DNA from: Streptomyces sp. NBC_00370 | GTDB taxonomy: Bacteria > Actinomycetota > Actinomycetes > Streptomycetales > Streptomycetaceae | Length of the DNA: 64,000 bases | Reading direction: 5' to 3' | NCBI RefSeq assembly: GCF_036084755.1 | Contig: NZ_CP107968.1 | Coordinates: 2,610,501-2,674,500 of the forward strand | In this document: one piece after another, positions 56,839-64,000 of the stretch | How positions within the stretch are numbered: position 1 is the stretch's first letter | Layout: every line of letters starts with the position of its first letter | Notes under the pieces: model-generated | Seen by the model: the letters and a program-made list of their open reading frames with translations, nothing else | Databases searched by the model: none | What the model was told of the DNA's origin: nothing | Program-made: the position numbers and the translations under genes

Positions 56839-57984
56839 TCAGACGGGCAGTGACGCCTTGTCCTCCGAGTCCTTCCCTTCGCCGTCCCCGCCCTGCGCCT
56901 CCAGCGCCTTGTTTCGGCGTACCGAGGACCAGAACGAGGCCGCGATGAGGATGACGCCCACCAGCCCCGTGATGATCTCGTTGATCTGGTGCTGGATGGT
57001 GACGAGCAGGATCACGGCCAGCGCACCGATGGCGTAGTGCGCGCCGTGCTCCAGGTAGACGTAGTCGTCGAGGGTGCCCTGGCGCACGAGATAGACGGTC
57101 AGGGACCTGACGTACATGGCGCCGATACCGAGGCCGAGCGTCATCCAGAAGATGTGGTTCGTGATGGCGAAGGCGCCGATGACCCCGTCGAAGGAGAACG
57201 AGGCGTCCAGGACTTCGAGGTACAGGAACATGAAGAACGCCGCCTTGCCGGCGAGGCCGACCATGGAGACGGGCCTGCCCTCGGCCTTCGCGGCCTGCTG
57301 TTCCTCCTCCTCGCGCTCCTCGGCCTCTTCGAGGCTGTTCTCGAAGTGCCCGGAGAGACCGCCGACGACGAGATACGTGATCAGACCCGCGACCCCGGCG
57401 AGCAGCACGGTCGACGACTTGTCCGCCGTGCCCGTGCTGGTGTGGGCGTGCGTGGCGAAGGTGAGCGCGGTGACGAGCAGGACGATCAGCGCGACGCAGA
57501 CCGACAGCATGTCGATCTTGCCGAGCTTGGCCAGCGGGCGCTCCAGCCACTGCAGCCACTTGATGTCCCGGTCCTCGAAGATGAAGTCGAGGAAGATCAT
57601 CAGCAGGAACATGCCACCGAAGGCGGCGATCGCCGGGTGGGCGTCGGTCACCAGGTGCTCGTACCGGTCGGGCTGGTTGACCGCGAGTTTCACGGCCTCG
57701 ATAGGACCGACCTTGGCGCTGATGGCGACGATGACGACCGGGAAGACCAGCCGCATACCGAACACCGCGATGAGGACGCCGACGGTGAGGAAGATCTTCT
57801 GCCAGAAGGCATTCATCTTCTTCAGGACCCCGGCGTTGACGACCGCGTTGTCGAACGACAGCGAGATCTCAAGGATCGACAGGATCAGTACGACCCCGAA
57901 CGCCTCCCACCCCCACTGCCAGGCCGCGAAGGCTAGGCCGATCGCCGTGATGGCGAACGACCAGCCGAAGGTTTTCAGGATCAC
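56839..57984 (-). CDS. TerC-family DUF475 integral membrane protein
   Basis: 381 residues from GTG 57984. At least seven TM helices; the family motif SLSFDNAVVNAGVLKKM near residue 43 and a second SFSFDGVIGAFAITN with paired Asp/Asn residues form the proposed ion or metal site. The charged loop EEAEEREEEEQQAAKAEGR and a hydrophilic tail separate helices. TerC/DUF475 proteins act with TerD proteins in membrane metal-stress complexes. Confidence 0.92.
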   Translation of the reverse strand: MILKTFGWSFAITAIGLAFAAWQWGWEAFGVVLILSILEISLSFDNAVVNAGVLKKMNAFWQKIFLTVGVLIAVFGMRLVFPVVIVAISAKVGPIEAVKLAVNQPDRYEHLVTDAHPAIAAFGGMFLLMIFLDFIFEDRDIKWLQWLERPLAKLGKIDMLSVCVALIVLLVTALTFATHAHTSTGTADKSSTVLLAGVAGLITYLVVGGLSGHFENSLEEAEEREEEEQQAAKAEGRPVSMVGLAGKAAFFMFLYLEVLDASFSFDGVIGAFAITNHIFWMTLGLGIGAMYVRSLTVYLVRQGTLDDYVYLEHGAHYAIGALAVILLVTIQHQINEIITGLVGVILIAASFWSSVRRNKALEAQGGDGEGKDSEDKASLPV

Positions 57985-58035
57985 TGGCTACCCCATCTGG
58001 TGAATACGGGTTTTTCCCCCGTGTAGAGCACTGCT

Positions 58036-58611
58036 TTACGAAACGTTGACCCCGAAGTCTAGAGCGATCCCGCGAAGTCCGGACGCGTACCCCTGTCCTA
58101 CGGCCCGGAACTTCCACTCGCCGTTGTACCGGTACAGCTCGCCGAAGATCATCGCCGTCTCCGTCGAGGCGTCTTCCGTGAGGTCGTAACGCGCCAGCTC
58201 CTGGCCGTCGGCCTGGTTCGCGACCCGGATGAAGGCGTTGCTGACCTGGCCGAACGTCTGGCCCCGGTTGTCGGCGTCATGGATGGACACCGGGAATACG
58301 ATCTTGTCGCAGTGCTCGGGCACCTTGGTGAGGTCGACGATCAGGGACTCGTCGTCGCCTTCGCCCTCGCCCGTCAGATTGTCGCCGGTGTGCTCGACGG
58401 AACCTTCGGGGCTGGTGAGGTTGTTGTAAAAAATGAAGTACTCGTCGCCCAGCACCCTGCCGTTCTGGCAGAGCAGCGCGCTGGCGTCGAGGTCGAAGTC
58501 CGCCCCCGTCGTGGACCGTGCGTCCCAGCCGAGCCCGACCAGCACCTGGGTGAGATTCGGTGCGGCTTTGGAGAGGGAGACATTGCCTCCCTTGGCGAGT
58601 GTGACGCCCAT
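58036..58611 (-). CDS. TerD-family calcium-binding stress protein
   Basis: 191 residues from ATG 58611. Complete TerD fold: [71 protein letters not shown] with the calcium-binding Asp/Glu loops, and [29 protein letters not shown]. Paralogue of the protein at 58790-59365 (about 65% identical by eye). 51 bases upstream of the TerC-family gene; probably co-transcribed with it. Confidence 0.93.
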   Translation of the reverse strand: MGVTLAKGGNVSLSKAAPNLTQVLVGLGWDARSTTGADFDLDASALLCQNGRVLGDEYFIFYNNLTSPEGSVEHTGDNLTGEGEGDDESLIVDLTKVPEHCDKIVFPVSIHDADNRGQTFGQVSNAFIRVANQADGQELARYDLTEDASTETAMIFGELYRYNGEWKFRAVGQGYASGLRGIALDFGVNVS

Positions 58612-58719
58612 GATCGTGTGTCCTCCCCTAGGTGAAAATGATGCGCTGATGCCCAGGCACGACGCGCCTGTCGTCATGCCCAGTCGCGCTCTGTTCATGC
58701 CGTCCGTACGGTGCTATCG

Positions 58720-58755
58720 CGTCCGGCGCCGCACTGTTGAGTGCGGCGCCGGACG
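58720..58755 (-). terminator. 16-bp perfect stem between the two TerD genes
   Basis: CGTCCGGCGCCGCACT pairs perfectly with AGTGCGGCGCCGGACG across a GTTG loop, 34 bases behind the stop of the TerD gene at 58790. It separates that gene from the TerD/TerC unit. Confidence 0.9.
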
Positions 58756-58789
58756 GGAGATGCGGGACGGCTCAGAGTGACGAGACGGC

Positions 58790-59365
58790 TCAGACGTTGA
58801 CGCCGAAGTCCTGCGCGATACCGCGCAGACCCGAGGCGTAGCCCTGGCCGATGGCGCGGAACTTCCACTCGGCGCCGTTGCGGTACAGCTCGCCGAAGAC
58901 CATGGCGGTCTCCGTCGAGGCGTCCTCGGTCAGGTCGTACCGCGCCAGCTCGTTGTTGTCGGCCTGGTTGAGCACGCGGATGTACGCGTTCCGCACCTGG
59001 CCGAAGGACTGCTGGCGGCTCTCCGCCTCGTAGATCGAGACGGGGAAGACGACCTTGTCGACGTCGGCCGGTACGGCGGCGAGGTTGACCTTGATGACCT
59101 CGTCGTCGCCCTCGCCCTCACCGGTGAGGTTGTCACCGGTGTGCTCGACGGATCCGTCGGGGCTCTTCAGGTTGTTGAAGAAGACAAAGTTGCCGTCCGT
59201 GGCCACCTTGCCCTCGGTGTTCGTCAGCAGTGCGCTGGCGTCGAGGTCGAAGTCGGCTCCTGTGGTGGAGCGCGCGTCCCAGCCCAGACCCACGGTGACC
59301 GCGGTCAGGTTGGGCGCGGCTTTGGTCAGCGAGACGTTTCCGCCCTTGCTGAGGCTGACTCCCAC
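58790..59365 (-). CDS. TerD-family calcium-binding stress protein
   Basis: 191 residues from GTG 59365, with an ideal AAGGAGGA ribosome site. Same TerD fold as its neighbour: [93 protein letters not shown]. The strong ribosome site suggests high expression, as usual for TerD. Own terminator follows. Confidence 0.94.
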   Translation of the reverse strand: MGVSLSKGGNVSLTKAAPNLTAVTVGLGWDARSTTGADFDLDASALLTNTEGKVATDGNFVFFNNLKSPDGSVEHTGDNLTGEGEGDDEVIKVNLAAVPADVDKVVFPVSIYEAESRQQSFGQVRNAYIRVLNQADNNELARYDLTEDASTETAMVFGELYRNGAEWKFRAIGQGYASGLRGIAQDFGVNV

Positions 59366-59485
59366 GAGTCCTCCTTAGGTTTCGGGACATACGTTGGCAT
59401 CGGATCAACGACTGGATCCTAGTGACCGGTTCCCGGCCGTTGTGCGATTTCGGTGGGTACGGCTCAGTCGGAGTGCGTCCGGCGT

Positions 59486-59950
59486 TCAGAGGGTTTCGAG
59501 CACCTTGGCGTACGCGTCGACATCCCTGGCGTCCGGGATGGCGTTGACGACGCTCCAGCGCACGACGCCCTCCTTGTCCATGATGAAGGTGCCGCGCACG
59601 GCGCACCCCTTTTCCTCGTCGAAGACGCCGTAGGCGCGCGACACGGCTCCGTGCGGCCAGAAGTCGGAGAGCAGCGGATACTCCAGGCCCTCCTGGTCGG
59701 AGAAGACGCGCTGGCTGGCGACGGAGTCGTTGGAGACGGCCAGCAGCTGGGTGTCCTCGTTGACGAAGGTGTCGAAGCGCGCGTTGAGGGCCTGGAGCTC
59801 GCCCGCGCAGGTGCTGGTGAAGGCGAACGGATAGAAGACGAGGACCACGTTCTTGCCGTCGGCGCCACGGAAGTCGGCGAGCCGGACGCTCCTGCCGTGG
59901 TTGTCCTTCAGTTCGAAGTCCGGAGCGAGTGCACCGGTCTCGATCGCCAT
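59486..59950 (-). CDS. peroxiredoxin (AhpE/BCP-like)
   Basis: 154 residues. PDFELKDNHGRSVRLADFRG and the catalytic loop VVLVFYPFAFTSTCAGELQALNARF, with peroxidatic Cys in P-x-x-x-T-S-T-C. The usual resolving Cys at +5 is absent and another Cys (GCAVRGTF) is far off, so it is a 1-Cys type reduced by mycothiol/mycoredoxin or thioredoxin, as in AhpE. Upstream of the TerD gene in the same strand. Confidence 0.92.
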   Translation of the reverse strand: MAIETGALAPDFELKDNHGRSVRLADFRGADGKNVVLVFYPFAFTSTCAGELQALNARFDTFVNEDTQLLAVSNDSVASQRVFSDQEGLEYPLLSDFWPHGAVSRAYGVFDEEKGCAVRGTFIMDKEGVVRWSVVNAIPDARDVDAYAKVLETL

Positions 59951-60056
59951 GGATGCTCGTCCTTTCGCAGTGCCCGGCGGGAAGGCGCCACGGAGAAGGC
60001 CCTGCGCCCTCCCGGGGCTCGACAGATGACGCCCACCCTACGCACCGGCATGCGAG

Positions 60057-60088
60057 GGGCCCCCGCCGACCGGTGTCGGCGAGGGCCC
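60057..60088 (-). terminator. 14-bp stem behind DUF3052 gene
   Basis: Arms 60057-60070 and 60075-60088 pair with one A-C mismatch around a CGGT loop, about 60 bases after the DUF3052 stop on the minus strand and before the peroxiredoxin start. Confidence 0.8.
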
Positions 60089-60147
60089 GCTCAAGGCTGC
60101 TTGCTACTGGCTGCTGAGGCTTGCGCGCTCGGACGCGGCGCTCGGTG

Positions 60148-60585
60148 TCAGCGCTTGGACTTCGCCGCCTTGGGGGTGACGAGCCGGCTGCCGGTCCAGT
60201 CCTTGCCGGCGTTGACGCTCTTGGTCTGCGACAGCCCTGACGTCTGTGCGGCCTCGTTGATGTCGCTCGGTTCGACGTAGCCGTCACGGCCGGTCTTGGG
60301 TGTCAGCAGCCAGACCACCCCGCCTTCGTCGATCAGACCGATGGCGTCCACCAGCGCGTCCGTAAGGTCGCCGTCCTCGTCGCGGAACCACAGCAGGACG
60401 GCGTCGGCCACGTCCTCGTATTCCTCGTCGACAAGCTCTTGGCCGATGACAGCCTCGATGGACTCACGGAGTTCCTGCTCGACGTCGTCGTCGTAGCCGA
60501 TCTCCTGGACCACCTGTCCGGGCTCGAACCCCAGCCGTGCCGCCTGGTTGGTCCGTTCCTCCGCGTGGTCCGCGGTCGCGCTCAC
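60148..60585 (-). CDS. DUF3052 protein
   Basis: 145 residues from GTG 60585 with a perfect AGGAGG site. Family sequence: AARLGFEPGQVVQEIGYDDDVEQELRESIEAVIGQELVDEEYEDVADAVLLWFRDEDGDLTDALVDAIGLIDEGGVVWLLTPKTGRDGYVEP, highly acidic, with a basic tail KAAKSKR. Conserved across actinobacteria next to aceE; reported in mycobacteria as linked to mycolic-acid/FAS-II or stress regulation only from memory, so no function is asserted. Divergent from aceE. Confidence 0.92.
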   Translation of the reverse strand: MSATADHAEERTNQAARLGFEPGQVVQEIGYDDDVEQELRESIEAVIGQELVDEEYEDVADAVLLWFRDEDGDLTDALVDAIGLIDEGGVVWLLTPKTGRDGYVEPSDINEAAQTSGLSQTKSVNAGKDWTGSRLVTPKAAKSKR

Positions 60586-61076
60586 GGATTGCCTCCTGAT
60601 CATGTTTCGGGAAATGCTTCAGCCGCGCGCGTACGCGGGGCATTGGCCGTAGTCCACACGGGCGGGACGGATCGCGCAAGTACCCGACGGCCGAGACCGC
60701 CTAAACGGTGACGTTCCGGGCCGCTTCATAGCATCTGCGGGCACTTCGGCATCCCCTCCCTGGGCGTGTGTCACTCCGTTCCTCCATTTTTGCCATGCTA
60801 TGCCGCATCGCTACGCCATTCGAGCCCGAACTGTCGAACGAAACGCGTGGACGGGGTGGGCGTAAGGTTGCGATTTGACCTCAGCGGGGTCCGGGCTCGG
60901 GGTGCGTTTTTCCGGAGAGTGCGGGTTACCCCTCGGTAGAGATGACGTTTCCGTCGGTCGCAGTACACGATGGAGGCGGCGTACGTGCCGATCCCGCGAA
61001 GAAGCAGTATCCCGACGGCGTGCACTGCATCGATCGCGTGCAGCGGCACGACACGACCAAACAGCGAAGGAACAGC
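60586..61076. other. divergent regulatory region of DUF3052 and aceE
   Basis: 491 bases without a gene. It contains a lower-GC patch TTTTTGCCATGC (about 60787-60797), TTGACCTC at about 60873 as a possible -35 hexamer and TAGAGATGACG at about 60937 as a possible -10/start area for aceE, which then has a 130-base leader with no stable stem that I can see. The reading frame of aceE stays open to 60942 but without a ribosome site, so it is not taken as coding. Confidence 0.5.
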
Positions 61077-63824
<2,748 letters not shown>

Positions 63825-63852
63825 CAGCGCGCAGGTCACCGGAGTGACGGAG

Positions 63853-63883
63853 GGCGGCGGAACCCCGAGGGGGCTCCGCCGCC
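63853..63883 (+). terminator. terminator of aceE
   Basis: GGCGGCGGA-A-CCCC pairs with GGGG-C-TCCGCCGCC around a short GAG loop, 28 bases after the stop of aceE. Confidence 0.85.
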
Positions 63884-64000
63884 CTTCTCCGCATCACCCT
63901 TGCTCAGGCCCGTCGCCGGAACGGACTCTCTCCGGCGTCGCGCGCGGTCCTGCCCGGCCCGCGACCGCTTCCGGCCGCGTGAGCGGGGGGCTCTGCGCGT

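Noticed and set aside
60942..61076. Longer ATG-started form of aceE
   Set aside because: The extra 45 residues do not fit the family and the ATG lacks a ribosome site; GTG 61077 has one.

Overview
The window is high-GC (around 70%) actinobacterial DNA and looks like a Streptomyces chromosome arm-core region. The evidence is GTG/TTG starts, many 4-base GTGA/ATGA gene overlaps, ECF41 sigma factors, an F420-dependent oxidoreductase, MsiK-less sugar ABC operons, a DUF3052-aceE junction and many strong hairpins between convergent genes. From memory, the right end (TerD, TerD, peroxiredoxin, DUF3052, aceE) resembles the neighbourhood of aceE1 in S. coelicolor. No species can be assigned from sequence alone.

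Layout. 1-9069: a 5'-truncated methyltransferase, a cell-wall amidase, small membrane proteins, a three-gene glycosyltransferase/methyltransferase/alpha-toroid operon on the minus strand, and an F420 oxidoreductase. 9191-10771: a cobalamin riboswitch in front of a secreted, membrane-anchored terpenoid-cyclase-fold protein. 10798-19000: a fused GT87-PAP2 membrane enzyme, O-methyltransferase, a disordered protein pair, a drug-efflux MFS protein with a C-terminal MarR-like domain, and a zinc-ribbon/peptidoglycan-binding protein. 19042-26800: oxidoreductase/regulator pairs with visible operators, methyltransferases, and an ECF41 sigma factor with a textbook promoter. 26860-31383: TMEM165-family exporter under a yybP-ykoY (Mn2+) riboswitch, secreted HNH nuclease, alkaline phosphatase D, DedA protein. 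31487-38247: a LacI regulator divergent from a complete beta-xyloside-type uptake operon (binding protein, two permeases, GH3). 38427-43738: regulators, a second ECF41 sigma factor with a redoxin, siderophore-interacting protein, acetyltransferase, HAD hydrolase.

43770-47390 is a lower-GC accessory patch ending at a tRNA-Val. It holds a TIR-like (DUF1863/ThsB-type) protein translationally adjacent to a membrane protein with an N-terminal DUF7701-like domain and two to three TM helices, a stand-alone PD-(D/E)XK-like nuclease, a flavoprotein, and an HTH gene that appears internally deleted and reads through a terminator into the tRNA. The TIR/membrane pair is the best candidate for an undescribed anti-phage system.

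47556-60585: a DUF4097 lipoprotein, a coiled-coil membrane protein, a FmdB zinc ribbon, then a tellurium-resistance (Ter) island: HAD phosphatase, a four-domain PRTase-TRSP-StiP-PELOTA fusion, a CitE-like lyase, three TerD proteins, a TerA-like protein and a TerC-family DUF475 membrane protein, followed by peroxiredoxin and DUF3052. 61077-63824 is the pyruvate dehydrogenase E1 gene aceE, closed by a strong terminator.
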